Shown: positions 1 to 13,330, numbered from the stretch's first letter. The stretch is 64,000 nt of DNA from Liolophura sinensis (GCF_032854445.1 NC_088304.1:7143704-7207703), one strand, 5' to 3'. Program-made: numbers and translations. The notes: a model not told the origin generated them from the letters alone.

Positions 1-138
1 CAATTTTCTATGCACATGATACCGGTCAGGCCAATATTGTATAGAAAACTGTACTTTTGGAAAAAAACTGCAGCCCTTCACCAGCCACTTCTAAAACATT
101 CTAACATATGAAGAAATCCGAACATTGCAGAAAAGGCT
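1..138. repeat. Tail of preceding monomer (leader to A1)
   Basis: Leader found before every A-type module a: it includes gcacatgataccggtcaggc and ctgcagcccttcacc and leads to the block at 139. It matches the sequence just before A4 (31250-31388). Confidence 0.8.
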
Positions 139-860
139 GGATTCGAGCTTGCGACCTCACTGTCCAGGGAATTATCGGCTGTGGTGAGGGAAACTATGAC
201 TAAAGCTGGTTTTCTTGGTCTACATTATAAAATAAATCGATTCTTTCTCACATATAATTAGATAAAATGGAAAATGAATCGAAACTAGCAGCTAATGATT
301 ATTCTTTGATTATGTGCTTTACAGATAAGGGATAAAAAAAAACGGTATACAGGTAAGCATGAATTATTATAAATTAGACGACAACAATCATGAAATAATT
401 TTCTAGACTGATCAAGCTGCACAGAAACAGGTCATAAAACCAAAGAGAGATAAACAACGTTACATAAATTGTCACAATTGTCATTAGCCTTGAAACCGTG
501 TAGAATACAGTGGTTCTATACATTTATATCATACACTGATGGCAAAAAGCGGGCGGGGGATAATTAATACAGTTGATTTAAAAAGTCCCGAAGATTTCAA
601 TGAAATGAGATTCTCATGTGAATTCTTGAGAGATTGGATGTAGTGAGCGACATATTAGGAAATGTAAATTATTTGTTGGGGCCATGTACATTGACGCAGA
701 GATTGTAAATGATGTGGAATCTAAACTCGCAGTTGGTGTTGCCGTCAGTGGATTCGAAGATACAAGATTATTACTGAACAGCCTGACGTGTCAATGCAAC
801 CCGCATCGCCCTGAGTCTCAATCCACCAGGGTTTAATTACAGTCCACCGATAAAGAGCCT
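139..860. repeat. Monomer A1 (two deletions)
   Basis: A-type module a with the marker tgtccaggga. Near 470 the sequence jumps from cgttacataaa to ttgtcacaattgtcattagc, so the c core (about 300 bp present in A4) is missing. The end of d is cut near 860, where it joins the B1 tail. A-type monomers in general lack most of b. Confidence 0.82.
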
Positions 861-1477
861 CACTCGCGCTGTAAAATAAATACAGTTTTTTTGCAAATAT
901 TCCGATATAACATGGAGAATAAATATCAAAACAGTTGTTCCTACCCATTTACCAAGACGTAACCAATCAACGCGTACAGCCTTCCCCTTATTATTCAGCG
1001 TCAAGTCAGGTAAGACTCAAACTTGTGTTAAGTACGAGCCGAATGGTGCTTCAGCTTGGACCTGCATTTGTACTCATAATGATTTATTCTTTATTTGCGT
1101 GAATGGGAGTACTGTAAGTACTGATTAATGTTGCTACCTGATGTTCATTTGTAAATGGAAACTAGCAGCTCTGCTGGCGGAGATCTGAAAACTATAGCCC
1201 TGCCATGCAGGCTGTTAGTGGCTGATATGTTTTTTTACCGAGCAGTAAGGTGAAGTCACAGATTTTAACCATGTTGTTCCTCGATCCGTACAAAATGTAT
1301 GAGAGAATTTAGCATAATTGATTTATTCAACAGATTTAGTGAGAAAGGCCAAACTCATTATGTTTCCGCCTACACGAAAGTGGTTAAAGTTACAGGTATA
1401 AGAATCTACAACCCTTCACCTGGCACTTCTCAAACGTCACTTAAATTCACAGCCAAATTTAAGTTAGAGTGAGAGTT
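861..1477. repeat. Monomer B1 (5' truncated)
   Basis: Begins inside B module a at cactcgcgctgtaaaataaa, directly after the A-type sequence aaagagcct. The B marker block (ccaggagattatcagctttgg) is absent. The remainder (donor-like agtcaggtaag near 1002-1012, module b, leader to C) matches the other B copies. Confidence 0.82.
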
Positions 1478-4080
1478 GGATTCGAGTCTACAACCTTACT
1501 GGGGATTATCGGCTGTGGTGAGAAAAGCTTTGGCTCATCTTGGCTCATATGTGGAAACTTTTCTACACACTTGGAAATCTTTTCTTGATCGACATTCATG
1601 TATGTAGATAAGTACAAGTCTTTGCACATATGTCGTTAGTAAATACCAAGACGGTGTAGCCGTCCAGGACGGAGAGGATCAGCGCCTTGTTGTTCCCTTA
1701 ATATGCAGAGTGCATGGTCAGGTAAGTAACAAAACTGTCTCAGTTATTTTACGAGCTGTCAAAACTATTTATTACTTAGTTGCGTAAGTGGGAGTACTGT
1801 ATGTGCTCCAACTGACTGGCCATGTTTCCTAATCTTTATGTGAAAATCTAAAGTAGTTTTTAAAGTAAAAACTGCTAGCGGTTACATATACTGATGTTGA
1901 TGAGAGAATAGCATACTTTAAATGGCCATCACCACAACATTGTCTTCTATACTGACAAACTTACACAGAAATAGAAAATAAAACCATACACAGACATTTA
2001 TTAATATTTTACACAGCCCCCAAAATTCTATCGTCTACAAACCTTATCACCGCTGTTTCCGCTAATATCGCGAGATAACAAAAGCAGAAAAGCGCTTTTA
2101 GATTAGCGTCTGGTCAATCTCGGAACCGGTTAACTCGATTAATCCCACTCTCAGATCAACCTTTTTCACCTCTCTGGAGATATGGGGAAATTGGTATCCA
2201 GCAGGGCTGTCAAAATATGAACAAGCCGTGCAGATCATCATTAGGCTGATGTCTGTAGGAGATAGTAATTACTGAAGGGTATTGAAGGGTTCTAAACGAG
2301 GGGACAGATTGTCATTAAAGATGTGTAGAATACAGCGCTCTAGACATTTATAACAGACCATGATGGCAAAAAGGGGAATAATTAATTAAAATGTACAGTT
2401 CATTTAAAAAGATGCGACGATCTTATAGAAGTGAGATTCTCACGTGAATTCTACTGAGATAAAGGCTGATTGTACATTTGATCTCTTGGGGGATGTAAAT
2501 TATCTGTCAATGCCAGGTGTATTAATGTAGTGAAGTTGGAGAGGACTAAAAGGTGTGTTTACTTAACAATGTGATGCCTTGGATAACAGGTGATGTTGGA
2601 GTCCGTGGCTTTAAACATGCAATGGTCTTGTATTTTTTCTCAGACGAAAGTCATGCGGGAAATCGTAGTGTACTGATGTAGAGAAGTTGGAGAGGACAAA
2701 AAGGTGCGTTTACTTAACAATGTGATGCCTTGGATAACAAGCGATCTTGTAGTCCCTGGCTCTAAACATGCAATGGTCTTGTGTTTTTTCCCAGACGAAA
2801 GTCATGCGGGAAATCGCTTTGTATTTGTCTTGCGCTAAATACTTTTACAACCTAGCACCTACCAAGATAACGTTTTCTACACTTTCACATCTTTTTTGAA
2901 AATGTTGCTTTGTGTCACAATAAATTTTAACATTTGGACACTGGAATATGTCACCCTCTCTTTAATACAACAAAATATTTTTCATCAAAATCCCACCTGT
3001 AAATGACAAAAATGGCCATGATATATATTCCAAATACCATCATTACTATCAATACGACTGGAATCAAGTTATCTGTAACATCACTGTAAGCATGCTAAAG
3101 AAACCAAAAATCTCATGTTTTCCGATCAGAGGTCTCTGGTTTCTAATGTGTAATCCTTGGTGCAAAAGCTCCTTTGCAAAGAATATAGTTTTTTCTTGAT
3201 AATATCCCTTCATTTCACGACAAACAGAGAGATGCTAGAAGGCATATTAAGGTGATGTAAAAGTGTTGCGTTTCACAGATCTGTCTGAAGTTAGCAGACA
3301 ATGCTCTCTAATATCCACGACACAGTTACACATGGACAGTACAGCCCTTCTCAAGTGTTCCTCAGCAGACAACGAAGACGTATTTGTTAGGGTTGCGTGT
3401 CGCGGAGATCTGCTCAGATGTAAATTGAATTTAAGGCGCCATCCACAGGTGTTAAGGAGGTAATACTGAACAGCCGGACGTGTCGATTCAACCCGCATCG
3501 CTCTGAGTCTCTAAAAGACTCAATACAGCAGGGTTTATTTACAAGTCCTAAAGAAACTTTAGGACATTTTTTTCTGTCACAGAAGTATCAGTGAACCCTT
3601 CGCGTTAAATCGGCCACGGGACATCGATTCTACCGAGGAAATCGAGACGTTGAATCCTAAGTGTGTATAAGCAACTGTTTGGTTTGCCACAATTTTTATG
3701 CCAGCAGCTGAACTTTCGTCGACTTAACGGAGCTGCCCAGACACGGGAATAGAAGCCGAAATTTATCCAGATGTCTTGATTACAAAATAGGAATTCATCC
3801 ACAAAGTGTACATGAAAATAGTCGCTAGGCCATACAGGGTGTAGGTGGTTTGGCGACAGCTTTTTACAGAGTGAAATCGTAGATTTTATTTATGTTGTTC
3901 CTCGATCAATACAAAATTGATATCATTAACTGATTTAGTGAAAATAGCTGTATGCATTAATTTTCTATGTACATCATACCCGCCAGGCTAATTATGTATA
4001 GAACTGTAGCTTCAGAAGAAAACTCCAGACTTTCACCTTCTTAAAACTTCTAACTTAAAACGACAACCGACGCAAGAGCT
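1478..4080. repeat. Monomer C1 (full a-b-c-e-d)
   Basis: C-type marker gagtctacaaccttactggg in module a. The c core is near 2125, the e module holds two copies of the 150-bp block (about 2520-2820), and d starts near 3281. C is the most complete monomer type, and the intact C spacing defines the 2.5-kb monomer length. Confidence 0.88.
2520..2820. repeat. Doubled 150-bp block in C1
   Basis: Two tandem copies of a block running from atgtagtgaagttggagag to gaaagtcatgcgggaaatcg, period about 150 bases. Single in C3 and C4, double in C1, C2 and C6. Confidence 0.8.
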
Positions 4081-5704
4081 GAATTTGAGCTTGCTACCTC
4101 AGTGACAAGGGTTTCACTAGCTATGGTTAGACCAGCCTTGGCTTATGCTGACACGTGTCGAAAACTTTTGTACACATCTGGAAACATTTTCTAACCCAAT
4201 ATATGTAAAATAATACCAGTTTTTTTGCACATATACATATGTACAATGGAGAATAATCATCAAAACCGCTCTTCCCAACATTCATCAACACGGAGTCATT
4301 CAACGCTTACAGCCTTCCATTTATTATGTCGTGCCAAGTCAGGTGAGAACCAAGATTGTTTTAGATACGAACCCAATTGGGCTTCAGCTTGAACCTACAT
4401 TTATTTGTACTCAGAATGATTTATTGTTTATTTGCGTGAGTGGGAGTACTTTATGTGTAGTGACTGATTAATGGTGCTACGTAATGTTAATGTGTGAATC
4501 GAAACTAATAGCTCAGCTAGCGATTACTGTTCGGACATGTGTTATACAGACAGTCATCTCTGTTAACGATAAGCGACTGGTATACACGTAAGCAGGAATT
4601 ATTACAAATTAGACGACCATAACATTGAAATTGTTTTCTAGACTGATCATATTCCACGGAAACAGAAAAGGATCATAAAACTATTCAGAGACAAACATCA
4701 TTACATCAAGTGGATTTTTCTAGTAATTTACTAATATTTTACACAGTCCGAAAGTCTTGTAATCATACACCTTATGGAACCGCGTGTTAATAACGATGGC
4801 ATAAAAGCACTTTAAGAGGAAATCTCGGAGCGGGGTAACTCGATTAACCCCACTCTCAAATCAACCTTTTTCACCTCACTGGAGATATGGGGGAATTGGT
4901 ATCCAGCAGGGCTGTCAAAATATGAACAAGCCGTGCAGATCACCATTAGGCTGATGTCTGTAGGAGATAGTAATTATTGATGGGCATTGATGTTCTGAGC
5001 CAGGACACCTATTGTCATTAGCTGTGGTCTCAGACATTTATATTAGACACTGATGGCAAAAGAAATGGAATAGTTAATGAAAATGTACAGTTATGTTAAA
5101 ACTTCGCAAAGATTTCGATGAAGTTAGATTCTGATGTGAATTCTATTGAGAGAGGATTGACTGTAGCGCTGCCATGAACACTGAAACTTTGAAGAATCGC
5201 TAAAAGGACAAGCACGAAAGGTACGAGTGTAGATAATGCTGGGAACGCGCTAATCACAGTTTCTGTTGTCGTATGTGGCTTAAAGCTTAAATGTACAGTG
5301 CGTGAACGCCTTTCCCATGGCTGTGGGAAGTCTGGCTTAGGGCAGTTTTCAGTATTTTCACATTTTCAGACTATTCCCAACAATATTCTTTAATAAAGAT
5401 ATCTGGTTCTTAAATAATGTAATAAATAGTAAAATTTAAGGCGTTCGAAACTTCCGGTGTGTCACAACAAAGTACAATTTTTGGCAAATGTACGCTTTGC
5501 AATTTATCACGTTCTCGTATAAATCAAAATATTTTGGGGGGTAAAGATACGGCTTTGAAATTTCCTGAATGAACACCAGAAACAGTCTTGATTCCTTAAA
5601 GCGGTAACAGATAAAATGCACTCTACTTTATATTCCATCGCCATCCGGTAGGCCTGTATGCAAACTGGGTCCGTCATATTCATTACAGTTACCAATTACC
5701 ATCA
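4081..5704. repeat. Monomer D1 (3' truncated)
   Basis: D-type module a (ttgctacctcagtgacaagg), b, c core near 4830 and the D-specific e module (gactattcccaacaatattc near 5369). It ends abruptly near 5705 in ttaccatcaattttatat, where D3 continues instead with tgttgatataaatacgaat. The d module and all of the following E are missing. Confidence 0.83.
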
Positions 5705-6105
5705 ATTTTATATCAACTTTTGTTGACGTAATGGAGCCATTATTGGGGAGAATCAATACTGAAATTTATGCAGATGTCTTGATTACAAAGTAGGAATTGA
5801 TTAACAAAGTTTATATGAAAACAATCGCTAGGCCCTGTAGGGTGTGGGTTGTTTGGCAATGGCTTTTAACAGAAAAAAGTAACATGAAAGCATAGATTAT
5901 TGATGTTCCTTGTTCCAAACAAAACCTATATCATTAACACATTTAATCATAATCGTCGTACTTGATAATTTTCCACGTTTACAATAACCATTAGGCTAAT
6001 AGTGCATAGAAAATTGTAGTTCTGGAAGAAAACTGTCGACTTTCACATCTCACTTTTCGAAACTTCTAACATAAAACGACAACCTAACTTTACAGCAAGA
6101 GCAGC
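5705..6105. repeat. Remnant tail of E monomer before F1
   Basis: Starts inside the E/F tail (ttttgttgacgtaatggagcc) and carries the F leader aaaacgacaacctaac. Compare 14415-14803 in HOR II. It is all that remains of E in HOR I. Confidence 0.75.
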
Positions 6106-6940
6106 TGATTTCGAACTTGCGACCTCGGGGACCAGGGTATTATCGGCTGTGGTGAGATCAACTTTGACTTATGCTGACTCATGTCGAAGACTTCTGTACA
6201 CATTTGGAAATATTTTCTAGGTCTATATATATACATAAATAAATACAATTCTTTTGCAAATATACATATATAAATTGGAGAACAAATATCAGCACCGCTG
6301 CTCTTACCCATTCACCAACACGGGGTCATTCAAGGCTAACAGCCTTTCCCTTATTACGCAGTACCAAGTCAGGTGAGGACCAAATCTGACACGAGCCGAA
6401 TGGAGCTTCAACTTGAGCAGCCGATGTGCTCAACATGATTTGTTTGTTTTTATTACGTGATTGAGAGTACCGTATGTTTCCTTACTCATTTGTGGTGCTG
6501 CAAAATATTAATGTGTATATCTAAACTCGTAGTTGTGCTAGCGGATACATGTTATACAGATCTCCATCTCTGTTAATGATAAGATACCGATATACAAGCC
6601 AGCACGAATTATTATAAATTAGACGGCCATAACTTGTTTTCTAGACTGATCAAATTCCAAAGAAACAGATCATAAAACCATTCAGAGACAACAATATTTT
6701 ATTTACATAAAGTGGATGTTGAGGTAATTTATTATTATTTACCGCAGCCCAAGAATCTTGTAATCATAAACTTTATCGAGCATTGAATAACGATGATAAG
6801 GAAGCACTTTAAGAGGAGCGTCTGGTCAATCTCGGAGCTGGGTAACTCGATTGATCCCCCTCTCAAATCAACCTTTTTCACCTCTCTGGAGATATAGGGG
6901 AATTGGTATCCAGTAAGGCCATCAAAATATGAACAAGCCG
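6106..6940. repeat. Monomer F1 (a-b-c only, fused to A2)
   Basis: F-type module a (gatttcgaacttgcgacctc), b, and c core near 6835. Around 6925-6960 it turns into A-type c sequence (gccgcccagatcatcatt, tctgcaggagac). F1 therefore lacks e, and G is missing after it. Confidence 0.82.
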
Positions 6941-7764
6941 CCCAGATCATCATTAGGCTGATGTCTGCAGGAGACAGTAATTACTGATGGGCACTGAGCC
7001 AGGACAACAATTGTCATTAGCCTTGAAACCGTGTAGAATACAGTGGTTCTTTACATTTATATCATACACTGATGGCAAAAAGCGTGCGGGGAATAATTAA
7101 TACAGTTCATTTAAAAAGTCCCGAAGATTTTAATGAAATCAGATTCTCATGTGAATTCTTGACAGATTGGATGTAGTGAGCGACATCTTAGGAAATGTAA
7201 ATTATTTGTTAGTGCCATGTACATTGACGCAGAGATTGTAAATGTTGTGGAATCTAAACTCGCAGTTGGTGTTGCCGTCAGTGGATTCGAAGATACAAGG
7301 TTATTACTGAATAACCTGACGTGTCAATGCGACCCGCATCGCCCTGAGTCTCTGAAAGACTCAATCCACAAGGGTTTATTTACAGTCCATCGATAAAGAG
7401 CCTTTAGGACATTTTTTCCGTGGCAGAAATATCAGTCAGCCCTTTGCGTTAATTCGGCCACAGGAGATCGATTCTAGAGAGGAGAGCCAGACGTGTGCAT
7501 CCTGAGTTTAAATAACCAACTGTTTGGTTTGGCACAATTTTTATGCCAGCGGTGGAACTTTTGTTGACGTAATGGGGCCGTCAAGGGAAGGTGAAATTTA
7601 TCCAGATGTCTTGATTACCAAATAGTAATTGAGAAACCAAGTGTGCATGAAAGGCCATGCAGGCTTTGGGTGGTTTGGCTATGGCTTTTTACAGAGCAAT
7701 AAAGTTAAACCATAGATTTTATTGATGTTCTTCCTCAATCCATACAAAATGAGCTGCAAGAGTT
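6941..7764. repeat. Monomer A2 (3' half only)
   Basis: Continues from F1 within c and is A-type from the marker actgatgggcactgagccag onward. It ends with the A-type short d (gagtctctgaaagactcaat) and the leader to B2. It has no module a, having lost it in the F/A fusion. Confidence 0.82.
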
Positions 7765-8441
7765 GGATTCGAGCTTGCGACCTTAGTGACCAGGAGAATA
7801 TCAGCTTTGGTAAGAGCAAGCCTGGATCGTGCTGACTCGCGCTCTAAAATAAATACAATTCTTTTGCAAATATTCCTATATAACATGGAGAATAAATATC
7901 AAAACACTTCTTCCTACCCATTTACTAAGACGCAGCCAATCAACGCGTACAGCCGACCCCTTATTATTCAGTATCAAGTCAGGTAAGTCTCAAACTTGTG
8001 TTTACGTACGAGTCGAATGGAGCTTCAGCTTGGACCTGCATTTGTACTCATAATGATTTATTCTTTTTTTGCGTGAATGGGAGTGCTGTAAGTGCTGATT
8101 AATGTTACCACCTGATTTTCTTTGTAAATCGAAACTAGCAGAGATCTGAAAACTATCGCCGGGCCATGCAGGTTGTGAGTGGCTGATATGTTTTTTTACA
8201 GAGCAATAAAGTGAAGTCATAGATTTTAACCATGTTGTTCCTCGATCTGTACAAAATGTATGAGAGAATTAAGTTTAATTGATTTAATCAACAGATTTAG
8301 TGAGAAAGGCCAAACTCATTATGTTTCCACCTACACGAAAGTGGTCAGGGTTACAGGTGTAAGAATCTACAGCCCTTCACCTGGCACTTCTGAAACCTCC
8401 TAACTTAAAGTCACAGCCAACTTGAAGTTAGAGCGAGAGTT
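7765..8441. repeat. Monomer B2 (a-b, 677 bp)
   Basis: B-type module a (gaccaggagaatatcagc), donor-like agtcaggtaag and b. A short leader then reaches C2. B monomers never carry c, e or d; the B-to-C distance is 674-679 in all five intact copies. Confidence 0.86.
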
Positions 8442-10986
8442 GGATTCGAGCCTACAACCTTACTTGGGATTATCGGCTGTGGTGAGAAAAGCCCTTGCTC
8501 ATCTTGGCTCATATGTGGAAACTTTTGTACACAACTGGAAATCTTTTCTTGATAGACATACATGTATGTAGATGAGTACAAGTCTTTGCACATATGTGGT
8601 TAGTAAATACCAAGGCGGTGTAGCCGTCCAGGACGGAGATGACCAGCGCGTTGTTGTTTCCTTAATATACAGAGTGCACGGTCAGATAAGTAAGAAAACT
8701 GTCTGCGTGAGAGGGATTACTGTATGTGCTCCAACTGACTGGCCATCTTTCTTAATCTTAATGTGAAAATCTAAAGCACGGAACTGCTAGCGGTTAATGA
8801 TCGAATACGTGTTACATATACTGATGTTGATGAGAGAATAGCTTACTTTAAATGGCCATCACCACAACATTGTCTTCTATACTGGCAAAGTTACACAGAA
8901 ATAGATAATAAAACCATACACTGACATTTATTAATATTTTACACAGCCCCAAAATTCTATCGTCTATAAATCTTATCGAATCACGTGATGTTTCCGTTAG
9001 TAACGCGAGATAACGACCACGGGAGAGCAATTTTAGAGGAGCGTCTGGTAAATCTCGGAACCGGGTAACTCCATTACTCCCACTCTCAGATCAACCCTTT
9101 TCGACCCCTCTGGGGATATCGCGGTATTGGTATCCAGCAGGGCTATCAAAATATGAACAAGCCGTTTAGATCATCATGAGGCTGGTGTCTGTTGGAGATA
9201 GTAATTACTGAGAGGCATTGACGGGTTCTAAGCCAGGGTACCTAACGTTTTTAGCCGTATAGTTATGTAGAATACAGCTGTCCTAGACATTTATATCAGA
9301 CTAGCACGACATAAAGGGGAATAATTTTTAAAAAATGTACAGTTCATTTAAAAAGACGTGAAGATCTTAAGGATGTGAAATTCTCATGTGAATACTACTG
9401 CGATAAAGGCTGATTGTGGCGTTGGATCTATTAGAGTATGTGAATTATCCTTCAATGCCAGGTGTATTAATGTAGAGAAGTTGGAGAGGACTAAAAGGTG
9501 TGTTTACTTAACAATGTGATGCCTTGGATATCAAGCGATGTTGTAGTCCCTGGCTCTAAACATGCAATGGTCTTGTATTTTTTCGCAGACGAAAGCCATG
9601 CGGGAAATCAAAGTGTATTGATGTAGAAAATTTGGAGACGACAAAAAGGTCTGTTTACCTAAGAACGTGATGCCTTGGACAACAAGCGATGTTAGAGTCC
9701 GTGGCTCCAAACATACAATGGTCTTGTATTTTTTCGAAAGTCATGCGGGAAATCGTTGTGTATTTGTCCTGTGCTACCTACTTTTACAACCTAGCACCTA
9801 CCAAGATAACGTTTTCTACACTTTCAAATCTTTTTTGAAAATGTTACTTTGTGTCACAATAAATTTTATCATTTAGACACTGGAATATGTCACCCTCTCT
9901 TTAATACAACAAAATATTTTTCATCAAAATCCCTCCTGTAAATGACAAAAATGGCCATGGTGTCATTGGTATCATCACTGTTAGCATGCTAAAGAAACAA
10001 ACACCAAAAATCTCATTCTTTCCGCTCGGAGGTCTCTGTTTTCTAATGTTTAATCCTTGGTGCAATAGCTCCTTTTGCAAAGAATACAGTTTTTTCTTGA
10101 TGATATCTCCTCACTTCACGACAAACATAGAGATGCTAGAAGGTATATCCAGGTGATGTCAAAGTGTTGCGTTTCACAGATCTGTCTGAAGTTAGCAGAC
10201 AATGCTCTCTAATATCTACGACACAGTTACATATGGACAGCACAGCCCTTCTCAAGTGTTCCTTAGAAGACAACACAGACGTATTTGTTAAGGATTGGTG
10301 TAGCGGAGATCTGCTCAGATGTAAATTGAATTTAAGGCGCCATCCACAGGTGTTAAGGAGGTAATAATGAACAGCCCGACGTGTCGATTCAACCCGCATC
10401 GCCCTGAGTCTCTGAAAGACTCAATCCACCAGGTTTTTTTTTTACAGTCCACCGATAAAGAACCTTTAGGACATTTTTTCTGTCACAGAAGTATCAGTGA
10501 ACCCTGCGCGTTAAATCGGCCACAGAAGATCGATACTATAGACGAAATTGATACGTGTGGATCTTAAGTGTGTATAAGCAACTGTTTCGTTTGGCACAAT
10601 TTTTATGCCAGCAGCGGAACTTTTCTTGCCCTAACGAAGCTGCCAAGACACGGGAATAGAAGCCGAAATTTATCCAGATGTCTTGATTGCAAAATAGGAA
10701 TTGATCAACAAACTGTAAGTGAAAACAATCACTAGGCCATGCAGGGTTTAGGTGGTTGGCGGCAGCTTTTTACAGAGCAGTAAAGTGAAACCGTAGACTT
10801 TATTTTTGTTGTTTCTCGATCAGTGCAAAATTGATATCATTAACTGATTTAGTGAAAATGGTTGTACGCATTAATTTTCTATTTACCTGATACCCGCCAA
10901 GTTAATTGTGTAAGAAAACTCCAGACTTTCACCTTTCACTTTTTAAAACTTAAAACTAACTTAAAACGACAACCGACGCAAGAGCT
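8442..10986. repeat. Monomer C2 (full)
   Basis: C-type with c core near 9055, a doubled 150-bp block at about 9468-9770, and d from about 10181. Between e and d it lacks part of the stretch near ggaatctcgttatctg seen in C3 and C6 (a small deletion around 9960). Confidence 0.88.
9468..9770. repeat. Doubled 150-bp block in C2
   Basis: Two copies, the second diverged (atgtagaaaatttggagacg) and lacking the cgcagac before the final gaaagtcatgcggg. Period about 149 bases. Confidence 0.8.
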
Positions 10987-13330
10987 GGATTCGAGCTTGC
11001 TACCTCACTGACAAGGGTATTATCAGCTTTGGTTAGACCAGCCTTGGCTCATGCTGACTCGTGTCGAAAACATTTGTACACATTTGGAAACATTTTCTAA
11101 CCCAATATATGTAAAATAAAACCAGTTTTTTGCACGTATACATATGTACAGTGGAGAATAATCATCAAAACCGCTCTTCCCAACATTCAACACGGAGTCA
11201 CTCCACGCTTACAGCCTTCCATTTATTATGTCGTGCCAAGTCAGGTGAGAACCAAGATTGTTTTAGATACGAACCCAATTGGGCTTCAGCGTGAACCTGC
11301 ATTTGTACTCAGGATGATTTATTGTTTATTTGCGTGAGTGGGAGTACTTTATGTGTAGTGACTGATTAATGGTGCTACGTAATGTTAATGTGTGAATCGA
11401 AACTAATAGCTCAGCTAGCGATTACAGTTCGGACATGTGTTATACAGGCAGTCATCTCTGTTAACGACAACAGACCAGTATAAATAGAAGCAGGAATTAT
11501 TACAAATTAGACGACCATTACATTGAAATTGTTTTCTAGACAGATCATATTCCACAGAAACAGGATTATAAAAGACAAACACCATTACATCAAGTGGCTT
11601 TTTCTAGTAATTTACTAATATATTACACAGCCCGAAAGTCTCGGAATCTCGGTCTCAATCTCGGAACCGGGTAACTCGATTGATCCCACTCTCAGATCAA
11701 CCTTTTTCACCTCACTGGAGATATGGGGGAATTGGTATCCAGCAGGGCTGTCAAAATATAAACAAGCCGCCCAGATCATCATTAGGCTGATGTCTGTAGG
11801 AGATAGTAATTACGGAAGGGCATTGATGTGTTCTGAGCCAGGACACCGATTGTCATTAACCGTGGTCTCAGACATTTATATTAGACACTGATGGTAAGAG
11901 AAAAGGAATAGTTAATAAAAATGTACAGTTTTTTTAAAACTTCGCAAAGATTTCAATGAAGTGAGATTCTGTTTAAATACTATTGAGAGAAATATTGTTT
12001 GTAGCAAGTGCCCTATAGGCCTACACGTCAATGCCATGAACACTGAGACTTTGAAGTATCGCTGAAGGGGCCAGCACGACAGGTACGAGTGTAGATCATG
12101 CTGAGAAATCGCGAATCACAGTTTCTGGTGTCGTCTGTGGCTTAAAGCATACATGTGCAGTACATGAACGCCTTTCTCTTGGGTGTAGGAAGTCGGGTTC
12201 AGGGCAGTTTTCAGCATTTTCACATTTTCAGACTCTTCCCAACAATATTCTTTATTAAAGATATCTGGTACTTAAATAATATTATAAATAGTAAAATTTA
12301 AAGGCGTTCGAAAATTCCGGTGTGTCACAACAAAGTACATGGTTTGGCAAATGTACGCTTTGCAATTTATCACCCTCTCGTATAAATGAAAATATTTTCG
12401 GGGGGGGGGGGTACAGATTAGGCTTTGAAATTTCCTGAATGAAAACCAAAAAGAGTCTTGCGTCCTTAAAGCGGTAACAGATAAAATGCAGTCTACTTCA
12501 TATCCGATCGCCATCCCGTAGGCATGTATGCAAACTGGGGCCGTCATCTTCATTACAGTTACCAATTACCATTGTTGATATAAATACGAATGCAGCCATG
12601 TTGTTTTGTGACATCACTTTTTTTTATCTCCTCAATCAATCTTGTCTCCTTCTATAGTTTTTCTTTAGTGCACGAACAGAGCTCCTTTAATGCAAGAATA
12701 TATACTGATTATACCACATTATTATTTTCTCCGCCTACAGTGAGAGGTTAGAAGGCATGTTAAGGTGATATAAAAGTGTAGCATTTCACAGCAGAAAAGT
12801 CTGAAGTTAGCAGGCAATGCTCTGTAATATCCAGTTACATCTGGACAGCTCAACCCTTCTCAAGTGTTCCTCAGCAGACAAAAAAAGACATATTTGTTAG
12901 GGTCGCGTGTCGCGGAAATCTCTTCAGATGTAAATTGATTTTTGAACACCATCGATAGATCTTAAGCCGGCAATACAGAACAGCCCGACGTGTGGGTACA
13001 CAAGGCATTGTTCGGAACCCCTAAAAGACTTCATCGAACCACCAGGGTTCATTTACTGGTCAAAGCCAAAGAACCTTTAGGACATTTTTTCCGTCGCAGA
13101 AATATCAATGAACCTTTTCGGTCAGTTCATCTCGATGAGATCGATTCCATATCTAGAAGAGCGAGACGTGTGGATCCTGATATAATGATATTTAATTTTC
13201 TGTGTGCATGATACCGGTCAGGCTAATAGTGTATAGAAAACTGTTGTTCTGGAAGTAAACTGCAACCCTTCTTCAGCCACTTTTAATGCATACTAAATTA
13301 AAAACAAATCCGAACGTTGCAGAAAGAGCC
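10987..13330. repeat. Monomer D2
   Basis: D-type a, b and c core near 11670, where a short local deletion/duplication gives tctcggaatctcggtctcaatctcgg (two or three tctcgg copies). The e module carries a 12-base G run (12400-12411). The d module starts near 12790. Confidence 0.86.
12400..12411. repeat. G homopolymer, 12 bases (D2)
   Basis: Run of 12 G after aatattttc in the D e module. The same site has 6 G in D1 (near 5534), D4 and D6, and is interrupted (ggaggg) in C5/D5. Confidence 0.9.

Larger units (their letters stand above)
1..6963. repeat. HOR copy I (partial, collapsed): A-B-C-D-F
   Basis: First higher-order repeat seen, phased at the A-type sequence tctgcaggagac (6964 in the next copy). 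It holds A1, a B1 tail, C1, D1, a short E tail and F1. Monomers E (nearly all) and G are missing because of fusions near 5705 and 6940. The C-to-C spacing to the next copy is 6,964 bases instead of about 11.75 kb. The left end is cut by the window. Confidence 0.85.

Noticed and set aside
3263-3463. Frame with LKCSSADNEDVFVRVACRGD in the C d module, preceded by an acceptor-like tttcacag
   Set aside because: The frame is interrupted in D and G copies by stops or shifts and the opposite strand is also open in C. Treated as a chance frame or at most a dead exon.
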